From: Cristatella mucedo
Taxonomy: Eukaryota > Bryozoa > Phylactolaemata > Cristatellidae
NCBI GenBank assembly: GCA_009760855.2
Contig: WPIO01000001.1
Location: 8,926,501-8,990,500 of the forward strand
Direction of reading: 5' to 3'
Length of the DNA: 64,000 nt
Each line of letters starts with the position of its first letter. Within the stretch, counting starts at the first letter, position 1. The position numbers were made by a program, and so were the translations under genes. Under the pieces are notes generated by a model. That model did no database searches. It was not told where the DNA came from and was given only the letters and a program-made list of their open reading frames with translations. Shown piece by piece: positions 40,465-51,676 of the stretch.

Positions 40465-41155
40465 CTTTGCTAAATGAGCTAGGATGGATGCCGGTTAACG
40501 GATACGCAGCAAAGTTCTTAGGCCCAAAAGGCCCACCACGGCTGAGCTCCTTCATACCTAGATGAACCGTTGCAGCAGTTTCAGCCTCCTCGTGCCCTCA
40601 GGTCCTGTATGGACAATAAATTAGCTGTTCCATTCTTCCGCTTAAAGACCGTTGGCAACAGAAGCTTTGGTTCTGCAGGCTGTGGAACTCGCCTCCACGA
40701 TTCTTACGCAACGACAACTACTCTCCTGCTGCCGACTATGGATAATTCTTTTTAGCGGTCGAGAGCTTCTACTTAAATGCTACTCACTACCTCAGCTGGT
40801 TTCCGGACTCTGCTATACTTATCACTTTCTCTTTGTTTCGTGAGATAAATAAATAAAATAAATCCTAGCTGATTAAACAGCCTCTTTTGTATAGCGACAG
40901 AACAGCCTTTATGGCTATCACCACCGCTTGCAGTGGCGATAAAGGATCGCCCCACCGCAGGAATCGAACCCACGACCTCGGGACCGAGGCCGTGAAAGCA
41001 ATTGCCTTACCTAGTGTGCCATCACGGCTGAAGTCTGTTGGCTACCGAATGCGTACCAAAAGCCGCTTAGGCTGTGAGTGGGCTATAAAAAACACTCCCG
41101 AGTAACACACTCACAGTCTTTGTGGCTTCGTTGAGTTACAGAAGAAGATAAATTA
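40465..41155 (+). mobile_element. LINE 3' end, family A, copy 3 (split by a SINE)
   Basis: Begins with ACGGATACGCAGCAAAGTTC, continues QFQPPRALRS and LKTVGNRSF (CR1/L2-type C-terminus), and resumes at 41,030 with AGTCTGTTGGCTACCGAATG after the nested SINE. It ends in GAGTTACAGAAGAAGAT and ATTACATTGCATG. Confidence 0.7.
40848..41029 (-). mobile_element. tRNA-derived SINE (family B) nested in a family A LINE
   Basis: AAATAAATAAAATAAAT is followed by AGCTGATTAAACAGCCTC, GGCTATCACCACCGCTTGCA, the antisense B box GGAATCGAACCC and the tRNA head ending CATCACGGCT. The host LINE reads across both sides. Confidence 0.8.
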
Positions 41156-41159
41156 CATT

Positions 41160-41745
41160 GCATGTAAACTCATGCCAGGTTCAAGCTATGGTTATCGCAG
41201 TTTTTCAAAAATTGCCTTCTCATTTCTGAAAAGTATTCTCTTTTGAACATCTCAAAAGTGGCCAGACATGACTTCAGCGTTGTCGTAGCACAGCCTATTA
41301 AGTAAGCATAGCTTGTGCGGTCTAAGAATGTGACGGTGCTCACCCACGGCACGTTGGCTCGCTCTTGACGCGGTATAGCACGCCGGGCTCGCCCTTGGCG
41401 CAGCACGCCTGTGGCAGGCAAAGTGGGGCGAGCGAGCGGGGAGGGCAGTTGGAACGTGGACGGAGGGGTGAATGGCCGTGCGCTTGTTGCGCTGCGAGCG
41501 CCAGCCGAATAAATGGTGTTTGAAGTCCCCCTCGGTGTTTCCGTGTCGTCACGCGTGTGCTGCCAGAGCGTCAAGCTATAGCTTGGTCAAGTCTATTAAC
41601 ATGCTTAAGTAGCTCAGCCAGCTATAGTTAAGTCTATTAAAACAAGGACTTGCTTGAAATCAAGATTAGCATTTTTACATAAAAAAGTCTAAGGAAAACA
41701 TGAACAATCCATTCGACAGCTGACAGGGGACCGACATCTACCCCC
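41160..41745. other. No recognised feature
   Basis: Short frames on both strands only. The GC-rich patch at 41,340-41,470 has no identifiable product. Confidence 0.35.
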
Positions 41746-42728
41746 CACACCTTGCTACGCATCTTCGCGGCAAGGCGGCACCCGCAATCGGAGGCCGTGG
41801 GCGGCGAGCGAAAAAAGCCGGTCCCATCGCAGGCAAAACGCAGGCACACTCTCAGAGAGCCTCGAGTGGGCGTCGCCGAGTGGGATCCCGGCAGGCCGGT
41901 CGTTCGCGGCTTGCTACTGCTGCCGCCAGGTGGCAGTGCAATCTCGGCGTGGCGGAGCTCGCGCGCGAAGTCTGGGTACGCGCGCGCGCGCGCGCGAGTT
42001 GACGGATAAGCTTACTGAGTCTATCGTGGTTTACTCGGACGAGTCCGACGCCCCAGATCGTGTGCTGAGAGGCTTGGATGTCGCCGCTGCTGAGGGCGTG
42101 CGCTGCGCTGCGTGCGGTGAGGGGCTATTACCATAAAGGGCGATGATTAGCTGGCAGACGGCTGCCCTCCGCAGCAGGCGACCTCGGCGGCTCTCCACGG
42201 TACGACGCCGAGCACGTCGTGCTGGGCTGGCGGTCATATGTTGGAGCTTATCCATTCCCGTCGCCCAGAAACGCTTTTTCGGCCTATGACGCGGGCGTTG
42301 CAGGGTGGAAGATTTTTTGACCCTCGAGTTTTTGTGTGCGGAGAGGTTTTGCATCCCTTCTGGCTGGCGGCGATACCCAAGCTTTGCGCGTCTTTCGGGC
42401 CACGGTTGCGATCGAGCGGCAAGGACCTGCAGAGGTGCTGCTTTGCACAGCGAGAATATTATTGAGTCCTTTCTAGTATTCGCCGATGTCGGCGGGACAA
42501 AGCCGCTGGGCCAGAGCGCGCAAGGCGTGTAAGCAGCGCTCGCTCCGCGTCCGGAACCTTTAAAGAGCGCCCGTTTCCTTTAAAATCGATCCGCAGGCTC
42601 GCTGTACTTACTCGCCGATTGCAGCTGCGCCGATTGCGGCAGGCGCCTTGCGGGAAGGACCTTTTAACCTACGCGTACCGTTCGAGTGCACCGCGACCGT
42701 ATTACCCGGCCGAATTCTGCGCTCAGCG

Positions 42729-42780
42729 GCCAGTGCGCCGCCCTAGCGCCGGGCGCTCGGCGCTAGGGCGGCGCACTGGC
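42729..42780. repeat. Perfect 23-bp inverted repeat with 6-base loop
   Basis: 42,729-42,751 and 42,758-42,780 are exact complements (GCCAGTGCGCCGCCCTAGCG at the start), loop GGCGCT. Confidence 0.95.
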
Positions 42781-42900
42781 GTCCGTACGCGTCCGTACGC
42801 TACGCGGATGCCGGATTCGCATCGACCGCTCGATACGAGAGCTCGCGGAGCGAGGGCTGCGCACGGCTCTGCGCAGCTAAGGCCGCGCGCATCCGACCGA

Positions 42901-42939
42901 TCTGCAGCTGCGCGCCCATTAGGTGCGCGCAGCTGCAGA
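42901..42939. repeat. Perfect 15-bp inverted repeat
   Basis: TCTGCAGCTGCGCGC (42,901-42,915) and GCGCGCAGCTGCAGA (42,925-42,939), separated by CCATTAGGT. Confidence 0.95.
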
Positions 42940-43336
42940 AAGAGCAGCACGATCGAAATGGCGATAGAAGCGGGTGGGAGGCTGTTAGACCGGATGCCTC
43001 CGCCTCCGCCGCCGCAGCGTGCCCAACCGTGGGGGCCGGCGCCAGTTCGTGGGCACGCAGGCGATCCGCTATGCGCCTCCCTCCCCCTGGAGCAAGGAAC
43101 CGAAAGGAGGGCCGCTGCGGGTAGTCGCCCGCCTCCGTGAGCGAGAAGCGAGCCGGCGGTTCTACTCGGCCGCCCAGGTGGCGCTGACGTCATTCGTTAG
43201 ATATCCGTTCCGCCGGAGCTCGCCCGATCCGAGGAGGACCGGCGAGCCGCAGTCGAGGTCGTGCCGCCGGTGCGTGTCCGTCCGGGGCTTAGCGGCGGCC
43301 GGCGCGCGGCGCTTCTGCCGCCTGTGACTCGTCGCA

Positions 43337-43739
43337 ATGATGGCGCGGAGGAGAGCCGGAGGTGATGGCGGCGAGCCGAGCTCGGCGGCGGCGGCGGCGG
43401 CGCCGTCGTCAGGCCTGCGCGGCGTCCTCGCCAGGTATCTCGGCGAAGCCCTCCGCTCGGTGGCCGCCTGGGCCCGGCAGGTCACCGCCGGCTCGACCGG
43501 ACTCGCGCAGCCTCTGCCGCCAGCGCCGCCGCCGCCAGCGCCGCCGGCGCTGGGCGCGGGCGCAGACCGCCTCGGTCTCTGCCGGCGAGAGGCCGGCGAG
43601 CAAGCGTCGGAAGGCTGCGTCCGCTGCAGCCGCTTCCGGTCGAGGGCTTCGAGCGGCGGCGAACTGTGCGCCTATCACGACGTGTCGGCCAAGCTTCACT
43701 GCGACGAAAGGACGACGGCGACTCACCCGTTGGCGAGCC
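43337..43739 (+). CDS. Possible first coding exon of an unidentified gene
   Basis: ATGATGGCG at 43,337 (context CGCAATGATGG) opens a 134-codon frame. The frame leaves the exon at a consensus donor C|GTAAGT at 43,740 (phase 1). The product starts MMARRRAGGDGG, is Ala/Pro-rich, and ends with a Cys/His-bearing stretch (CVRCSRF, ELCAYHDVSAKLHCDE). No domain is recognised and no downstream partner exon was identified. GC bias alone can keep such a frame open, so this is a weak call resting on the start context, donor and CpG setting. Confidence 0.3.
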
Positions 43740-44416
43740 GTAAGTACCGGCAGGCCATGGCGTCGCTATCTGCGGCTGCCGCCGCAGCCGCCGCAGCTGC
43801 GGCAGCCCTGTAAGCCGGATCGCAGCCGACCGTTTCGCTGTTGGCTCGGCTTGGCGTGCGGGCGTGATCGTCCGAGAGCGCTCGGGAATCGTCGGCCGTT
43901 CGCGAGCCCGCTTGCACAAGATCGCTCGGTGAGGCATCTTTTGCATGGGCGAGGGCGGGGCCTGCCTTCGCCGCCGCCTTCGCGGCGTCGGCCGCACCCC
44001 GACCGCCGATGATGCCTCGGCGATGATGAAAAGCCGTCTCGCGGCGACGCTGATTGCGAGCGCTCGAGCCTCGGGTTGGGTTGATGAAAAAGCGCTGCAC
44101 GTCGGTTGACGCACTGCGTCGGCTGTCCAAACAGTTGCCTGCTTTTGAACCAGCGCCATGCGTGGAGGCCAAGTCGCCGCATCGTGCGTGCGAACTCGAT
44201 GAGGGTCACCAGGATGGCTTCTAATCTTTTGCTGCTGCCGCGCCGCCGCGTCGACCGTTGACCAGCGCTCGCGCTCCCAAACTCTCTACTGGATTGCCGC
44301 GAAAGTTTCCTAGCGCTTCGCGGGGAGCCGTTGGCAATCGCCTTGCAAGCCAGTTTGGGGACCGGACCGGGCAGCTCCGGACGCTATCGTCCATCCATCC
44401 GCATCCGGTCCACGAG

Positions 44417-44460
44417 CGGAGCCTCGAGCGGAGCTTCTCGGAGCGCCGCTCGAGGCTCCG
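44417..44460. repeat. Perfect 15-bp inverted repeat
   Basis: CGGAGCCTCGAGCGG (44,417-44,431) and CCGCTCGAGGCTCCG (44,446-44,460), separated by 14 bases. Confidence 0.95.
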
Positions 44461-44479
44461 TCTGCCTTTAGTTCCTTTA

Positions 44480-44560
44480 GGCCCCAGATTCCCCTGATTC
44501 CGCCCAAGATTGCCCAAGATTGCCCAAGGTTCCCCAAGATTGCCCACGATTCCCCTCCTT
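44480..44560 (+). repeat. Degenerate GATTGCCCAA-type minisatellite
   Basis: Units such as AGATTGCCCA and AGGTTCCCCA recur about eight times with a 10-11 base period. Confidence 0.75.
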
Positions 44561-44564
44561 CCGT

Positions 44565-46245
44565 GCGACGCCTGCCCGGGCGTGTGTCGAGCCTCTTCCC
44601 TGTTGCGGCCCTGACATCCTCCCGGACGTGGGCGACCGCTTCTTTTACACATGCCCGGGCAGAGAGGCTGGCGGGAGGGTACCGGTGGTACCGGCCCAAA
44701 TGAGCGTCGGGTCAGATAAAGCCAGGCGTGCCCAGGCGGCGCCGAACGCCTTTAATCTGCACGAGCCCGCCTCGTGCAGGCACCAGTCAAGTGCATTCCG
44801 TAGCGGTCCGTTGCCGAGTCATGCCACGGTCTTGTCCAGCGACACGCGACAGGTTATCTGGACCAGACCGAGATATCAGCCGCTCTCCCCCCAGCTGATT
44901 TTGAGTGGGCGATCGACGGCCCGGCAACCCTTCCGGAGGGGCATCTCGCTCGTCACAATCCAAGTTGCTTCGGCACCATTAATCGCTCGAGGCTGGGAAC
45001 GTATCGTGTCTCCGGCAGCATCGGACCTGCACAGATCTTTCGTACGCTGCAAATTTGACTTGCCATATTTAAGGCAGCATGTGTGCATACAGGCTAGCTG
45101 CGATCAAGAATGCCAAAACGGAGTCGAGTTTCATTCTTCTGATTGTTTGAGCTAGCCGAGGTACTTTGAGGGAACTTGAGCCGAAGTGGCAAGTGGCTCT
45201 CGTGGGGACCCGTAGCACTGCTAGCAGCACTCCAGACCCCAAGTATCTCGCATTGCCTGTGACTGTGACACGTGGTAGAGTGCATTGAAGGCAATACTAA
45301 TTGATCGCGTAGCGGCTTCTGTGCAGCCTTAGAAAACACACCTATGTTGCATCAGCTACCGGGACCAAGGCCTTTATTGGAACCTTTAGACCAGGCTGCA
45401 GCATTCTCGTAGGGAATTCTCGCAGGAATGATATTTCGAGCAGCTTCATTCATTGAGGGATCGCCAATAGATTCTGCAGAGAGCAGAAGAGTCATATTGC
45501 TCACGCTATCCCAGATCAAAAGATTTGAACTAATTTGACCAATTGCCCAAAAAGTGACAGTCCCTGTCTGCTTCGTCTGTGATCCAGTGTCAACTATGAG
45601 GCACGTTTCGTACAGACGCGGTGAGTTTGTGTACCTGCATGTGCTCGCGTTCGCGCTTGCTTTCTTGCGTCAATGGTTGGCACGCCAGCGCTGGCGAGAG
45701 TGTAGCTTCGAATGCGCGAGCGAATATGATCTCTTGCGGAGGGTCTCGAGTTTTAATGAGGGGGCTCAGGCACGTACCTGTACGTGTGTTTGTTTAAGGG
45801 CAGGGCCCAAGTACGAACCTATACGTGTGTTTTTTGAGATCCGAGGGCAGCTACAGTTCTTCGCTCTTGCACTTGCTGGCCGCGCTCGTGACTGCATGAG
45901 AGCTGTAAGTAAGGTACTTGCATTTAGCAATTCAGGTCGTTGGCTCGAATCCTGCTGCAGGCAAGTGTTTATTGCCCGCATCGGTGAAGCCCTCCAATGT
46001 ACTTCTACCCCCTACGTATCAAGGCTGTTGAATAGTGTGACATTTTAGTTTATGAAGCAATTTTTCAGCGACGGATAGTGACAGACGGCTATCTTTTTTT
46101 TGGACTCGCTGGCCCCACTGGACATCGTTGCAGGTACTGCTTCTACTGTTGACCTATTCGAATGAGGAGGCAGTTAAAATCTCAAAGCAGAACCAGCTCA
46201 AGTTTCCATCGAGCAAAGAGGAGTGGCCATGAGTTGCCTGTCCTT
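44565..46245. other. No recognised gene; one possible SINE head
   Basis: Frames of 211 (44,520-45,155, +) and 164 codons (45,554-46,048, +) show no domain and are not supported by splice sites I can link. GGCTCGAATCCTGCTGCAGG at 45,943-45,962 resembles a B box of the SINE family B. Confidence 0.35.
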
Positions 46246-46249
46246 GACG

Positions 46250-47560
46250 ATGGATATTTTGTATAGCACCCTCAGAGGGAACTAGACCTCTTTCTAGGCC
46301 CTTTACATGCGCTGCAAAGGAAGAACGTCGTATGGTTAATGGTAACATGCATCGTGTCAGCACGTGCAAGTCCACAAAAGAAACTTATACACGGAACCAG
46401 CAAGCATTGCTGGAAACAGGTGGGTTTTTTGCTTCTTTTAATGCTGTCAAGTCAGGGGATGTCATAGCGTCAGTCGAGAGTGAGTTCCTGGCTTTGAGAG
46501 TGCTCGTGCTAAAAGCACAATTTCAAAAGAATTTGAGTTTGGTTAAATGCACAGCTAAATTACTTGAGTCAGACGAGTGTGTTGAAAGATACCAATCCAT
46601 ATCGGGCATTAGTTCAGATAGGTAGGCTGGAGCAAAAGAGTGAAAGAACCTGCAAGCGATTGACAGTGCAGGATGGGGAGCCAGTGCACGTCTACGAGGT
46701 GTAGGCTGGCAAGTGTGACGTTCGCGAAGGAAAGGTCTAATTGCAGACTTATGCACCAACTTTAGGCACCTGATTGTATAGACTAGCAGACCTGAATGTG
46801 TAGTGAGTAACGTAAGTTGAGACAGGATGTCACAAATGTATGGACCATCTTGGATGTGGCATGGCACCCCTGTATAGGCAAGCTCGAATTTTTGCAATGT
46901 TTTGTAGCTGAGTGAGTAGGCAGCGGAGTGAGTGGAGTAGGCAGCGGAGTGAGTGGAGTAGGCAGCGGTGTGAGTGGAGTAGGCAGCGGAGTGAGGGGAG
47001 TGAGTGGAGTAGGCAGCGGAGTGAGGGGAGTGAGTGGAGTAGGCAGCGGAGTGAGGGGAGTGAGTGGAGTAGGCAGCGGAGTGAGTGGAGTAGACAGCGG
47101 AGTAGGCAGCAGAGTGAGTGGAGTGGCTCAGTGAACGATCGCTTTGGAACAGGACACCTTTAGATCTGTGCAGATGCGACACGATATACTCAGACCGAGC
47201 CAATTTTTAGGTTTACGTTTTCCTATTTCCGAGTAACACTAGGTTCGCCCCTAACTAGTACTTAGGTTGTATCCCCCCCGTTCAATTCAAGAAGCGTTCG
47301 GTGCCATGCAAGTGCGAATGTCTGCAATATATGCAGCAAGGCAATTGAGCGGCAGTTTGACTGGAAGGAAAGCGGAATCAAAGCTGCGGTACTGCTGTGT
47401 GTCATCTGCATAAAAGGAAAGCATGGATTTCCCTTAGCGATGACATCGGCGAGAGGGAGAGTAGAGTTTGTCCAAAGCAGTGCACCAATCGTAGAATCCT
47501 CGGGGGGATCCCGTACTTCACAGTTTTCCTCAGATGAGTGTTGCCCGCTGATATCGATGT
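46250..47560 (-). mobile_element. L2/CR1-type LINE, polymerase core to 3' tail, with an internal minisatellite
   Basis: Minus-strand order fits one element. A diverged GVPQGS/LLF region and a YADD-like site lie near 47,420-47,520, a FAPAYLSELM motif (normally LAPPYLSELL) near 46,640, and the family C 3' UTR with hairpin tail ends at about 46,255. A 21/30-bp minisatellite lies in between. Confidence 0.65.
46912..47135 (+). repeat. 21-bp and 30-bp unit minisatellite
   Basis: Units GAGTGAGTGGAGTAGGCAGC and longer forms with an added GAGTGAGGG recur about nine times inside a LINE fragment. Antisense frames give Ala-Tyr-Ser-Thr-His-Ser repeats that are not a gene. Confidence 0.9.
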
Positions 47561-47564
47561 TATC

Positions 47565-48000
47565 AAGTCACGCCACGACTGACGAAGAGAAACTTGCACT
47601 CAACGCACGCTCTTCGAGATTTGCATTCACTGACATTTTGGTGCATTGCCAGCAGCCCACAGCTTCTACGTTATCCATCGCTCCTTGACTATGTCGGTGT
47701 GACGTGAACCGCGAGCTCTTCCGTCTTCTCGTGGGCCCTGGGCTGTGACAAGCCACCGAGCCGTGCCTGACGAGTTGTGCCATTCTTTGCTACCGCTTCT
47801 CAGACGGCTCAGACGAGAAATAAGCTACAGCGGCACTAGCGCGCGTGGCTCCAGCTTCCAGGCTTTCAGTCTCTCTTTACTTCGGCGACTTCTCTGACTG
47901 CCGTTGCTGCGGATTAAGTGGCCGATCCCGGGCTCTAATCTCAACAGACTTGGCAGCAGCTGTTATTAATGTGGAGCCTCGGGACCCGGCGGCCACGAAT
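47565..48000. other. No recognised feature
   Basis: Short frames only; no repeat family recognised. Confidence 0.35.
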
Positions 48001-48004
48001 CTTA

Positions 48005-48205
48005 GCTGCCAGCTGGGCTTATAAAAAAAATAATAGCTGATTCAACAGCCTCTTTTTGTATAGCGACAGAAGAGCCTTTACGGCTATCACTACCGCTTGC
48101 AGTGGCGATGAAGGATCGCCCACCGCAGGATTCGAACCCACGACCTCGGGGCCGAGGTCGTGAAAAGCAACCGCTTTACCTAGTGAGCCATTACAACTCA
48201 CCGGC
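48005..48205 (-). mobile_element. tRNA-derived SINE (family B), best-preserved copy
   Basis: On the minus strand: A-box-like GGCTCACTAGGTAAAGCGG, a paired CACGACCTCGG/CCGAGGTCGTG arm, B box GGGTTCGAATCC, then GGCGATCCTTCATCGCCACT, a body with GCTCTTCTGTCGCTAT, and the end AGGCTGTTGAATCAGCTATT. The head is tRNA-like; the body marks it as a SINE. Confidence 0.8.
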
Positions 48206-48240
48206 TTACCGAGCATTCTCAGTCTGCTAGACACGTGTTA

Positions 48241-48290
48241 CACACGCACACACACACACACACGCACGCACGCACGCACACACACACACG
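48241..48290 (+). repeat. (CA)n/(CGCA)n microsatellite
   Basis: CACACACA with CGCACGCACG inside, immediately right of the SINE. Confidence 0.95.
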
Positions 48291-48299
48291 TTGTCCAGG

Positions 48300-48985
48300 A
48301 CGCAGGAGTTTTCGAGGTCTGAATGAATGTCTAGCTTGGTAGACACCCGCTTCTCTAACTGGTACCGAACCTCTTGCAAGTCTCATCGTTGCCTGTTCTG
48401 CTGCCGTTAATTTAAGGGGGATAATTATGAGCAGTCTCCTTGACAAGAATTGTTGAGGAATTCAGGGAGAGGCTACATAATGACCTTGGTTGGACGCGAG
48501 TCACTCGCTGCGTGAGGTCACAACATCATATTTTCCTATCCCGATATAATTAGCAAACAGTAAGCGGACGGGCTTTTTTCCAAGTTGTGCTAATTTATTT
48601 GAAGCACTGGTCCAATATCAGGGTATTACTTAAGCAGTTTCATCATTTTAGCTATCCTATAGATAGGGAACTAATAATTTCATGGACTGGCAGCGCTCGA
48701 AATGCTCGCTGCACATTATAATTAAAGCCGTCGGCTGTCGACATGAAGCCACGTCCGTTATGTGCGCGTAATTTGGGCTTTTGCAGTCTTTATACTGATC
48801 TGGTATTGCACATGTGTTCTCGTTGCAGTGCCCGGCCAGAGCCGACCGCGAGAGACATGGCTGAATGTTAATCTGCCTCAGCGAGGTTCTTCCCGCTGCC
48901 GCTAACCTCATGTCGTGGTGCCTGTTTTATATACAGATGATTTAAAAAATAATTATTCAAGAGCTCAACAAGTACCCCCTTAATG
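48300..48985. other. No recognised feature
   Basis: AT-leaning unique sequence with short frames only. Confidence 0.35.
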
Positions 48986-48989
48986 CTTC

Positions 48990-49132
48990 TTTAGGCTCGG
49001 GTCTTAGCCCAAGGGAAAGGTGCTCGAAGTTCACGACCCACGGGTCGTAGTTTTAGAGTACTGTAGCAGATGATCCTTTATTGCCAGCTGCAAGCGATGG
49101 TGATAGCCGTAAAGGCTCCCCGCCGCAACTTA
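48990..49132 (+). mobile_element. tRNA-derived SINE (family B), diverged
   Basis: A tRNA-like head with TTCACGACCCACGGGTCGTA precedes the body GATGATCCTTTATTGCCAGC and GTGATAGCCGTAAAGGCTCC shared with the copy at 48.1 kb. Confidence 0.6.
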
Positions 49133-49139
49133 AATGAAG

Positions 49140-49980
49140 CAGCTGCAAAAATCTGCAGCTAAGTTTGTCTGTCGTGAGCGGCGCAGTTGCCACATCGCAC
49201 ACTTCTCGCAGACCTGCACCGGCTCCCAGTCAAGCAACGCATTGACTTTAAGTTTCTGTCACTCACTTTTAGGTCACTTCTTTCTTTGGCTCCAGCCTTC
49301 CTATCAGATCTACTACCCAACCAGGCTAAGCATCGTACCACGCACTTTTAGAAATCCAATCGTTGATCTATACCTCGTACGAACCTCAAATCCTCTGAAG
49401 ACCGTGCCTTTAGTTCGTTTGGTCCCTATGCGTGGAACTCACTTCCGACTTGTGTCACAACATCCCCGGACTTGACCGTATTTAAAAAGAAACTAAAAAC
49501 GCATCTATTTAGCACAGCATTTAGTGGGTCCACGTGATTCATCTATTGCGTGCTTATGCGTGCTGCCACCAACCATATTTGTATGCTGACCCTGTGCATG
49601 TAATGTATCTCCGTCTGTAACTCCACAAAGTCATAAAGACCATGTGGGTGTTATGCAGGAGAGTTTTGTATAGCGAACTCACAGCCTAAACGGCCTTCAG
49701 TACGCATTCGGTAGCCAACAGACTTCGTCTCACGCAACAGAGAGAAAGTGGGAAGCATAGCAGAGTCAGGAGAGCAGTTGAGGTAGTGAGTAGCATGGAA
49801 GTAGCAGCTCAGGATCGCAGAAAAGGATGAGCCACAGCCTCTAACCATGTTATGCTTGTTGTCGTTGAGCATGCTACCGCTAGCCATTCGATCGTGCTTC
49901 GCTTGCGAAAATGTAAAGTGCCTAGAAAGAGATCGAGTTCTCTGAGGGTGCGATATCAAATACAATTTTATTATTAAGCT
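49140..49980 (+). mobile_element. L2/CR1-type LINE 3' end (family C), split by a family A LINE
   Basis: Plus-strand reading gives LPVKQRIDFKLLSLTF, AFLSDLLPN, then PRTNLKSSEDRAF, SFGPYAWNSLPTCVT and FKKKLKTHLF, the standard CR1/L2/Rex ORF2 C-terminus. The 3' UTR is interrupted at 49,605-49,830, resumes at CATGCTACCGCTAGCCATTC, and ends with the hairpin tail at 49,905-49,975. Confidence 0.85.
49605..49830 (-). mobile_element. LINE 3' end, family A, copy 4 nested in a family C LINE
   Basis: Begins GTATCTCCGTCTGTAACTCC (its 3' end) and runs through AGCGAACTCACAGCCTAAAC and GACTTCGTCTCACGCAACAG to about 49,830. It is 5'-truncated and in the opposite orientation to its host. Confidence 0.8.
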
Positions 49981-50469
49981 GCAGCATCAGCCTTGACCTT
50001 TACTTTTTCCTAGTTTAGCTCTACGCTCAAGGTCAGCGGCTCCCTTTGAATGCCTATGCGCTGAGGCTTCGACGATCCCGGTTCGACGCCTCCGTTGCCA
50101 AGCTACTCCATAAGAATGCAGTAGCTTGTCTGTATAAGAATGCAGTAGGTTAGAGCATGAGAAAGGCTCTTCAGCCTCTCCGAATAAATAGTACGATCAA
50201 TATCAACAATGGTGGTGCCAGGAGGCGGGGGAGGGGCAATTTCCCCCAACAGCCGGGCAGCGATCTATAGCAGCCCCCCCCCGCCTTCCTACGCTTCACA
50301 CCCGACCGTCACCAACGACGAAATTACGTCCTCATTCCACACGATGAGCAACCGCCTAGTTCGTGTCAAATACGCATTTTGATTTTGTGCTATAACGTTT
50401 AATTAATTGCACGTCCCTACATAAAGATTTTGCAGGTCTTGCCCCCAGATGATATATTCTATTGCGTAT

Positions 50470-50560
50470 CACTTTGCAGCAATTGTAAAGCGCCTAGAAA
50501 GAGATTAAGTTCTCTGAGGGCGCTTTATCAAGTGCAATATTATTATTATTATTATGATAA
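50470..50560 (+). mobile_element. LINE 3' tail (family C)
   Basis: GCAGCAATTGTAAAGCGCCT, AGAGATTAAGTTCTCTGAGG, GCGCTTTATCAAGTGCAATA and (TTA)n: a near-consensus copy. Confidence 0.8.
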
Positions 50561-50564
50561 TCGT

Positions 50565-51065
50565 GGCTCTGCTACTCAGTGGCTCTCTGCTGTGCTCTAG
50601 GCGGCGGCGGCGGCGGCGCCTAATGGCCCCTGGCTCCACCACTCAGTGTAATCCCTCCGAGATTCGGAACTTGGAGCTGGCCACTGTTGAGCTGGCCGCC
50701 GTTTGTGAACTGGAGACCGCTTATGGGATAGCCGCGATAAGCTGAGACGAAGGCGAGCAGCGAAATATTTATTTACGCAGCCAATTTAAGCACGATTTCT
50801 GACCTGGCTGGCATGTAAGGCGAGAAGCCGAGCGCTGTAGCTGACTCTTTGGACGCCCGTTGGAGAGTGGGCCTGCCAGGCGTCTGAAGTGCTGTCTGAA
50901 GTGGCCAGCCGCACCCAGCTGTAATGAGCAGGCAATTCTGGGCGCTCTCAGGGAAGTTCGGCCGCTGCCGATAGCCTTGCTGCCGGAAGCGCTGAATGCT
51001 ACTACGAGTCTTTACCGTGCGTTACATGCGTCCGCTTCCGTACTGCGTATGCGTGGTGCCGCCAC
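50565..51065. other. No recognised feature
   Basis: Mixed sequence with a short (CGG)n at 50,602-50,617. No supported frame. Confidence 0.35.

Positions 51066-51676
<611 letters not shown>

Larger units (their letters stand above)
41750..44470. other. CpG-rich island
   Basis: About 2.7 kb of GC-rich sequence with (GC)n at 41,978-41,998, three perfect hairpins and many overlapping frames. It is compatible with a promoter and first exon on the plus strand. Confidence 0.45.

Noticed and set aside
43362-44159. Arg/Ala-rich frames of 216-225 codons on both strands
   Set aside because: Overlap the candidate first exon in other phases and lack splice or domain evidence.
46523-47203. 226-codon minus-strand frame
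   Set aside because: Composite of a LINE C-terminus and a minisatellite, not a host gene.
48120-48200. Possible tRNA gene (A and B boxes)
   Set aside because: It continues into a repeated SINE body and has relatives at 12.1, 33.7, 40.9, 49.0 and 58.3 kb; it is a SINE head rather than a functional tRNA.
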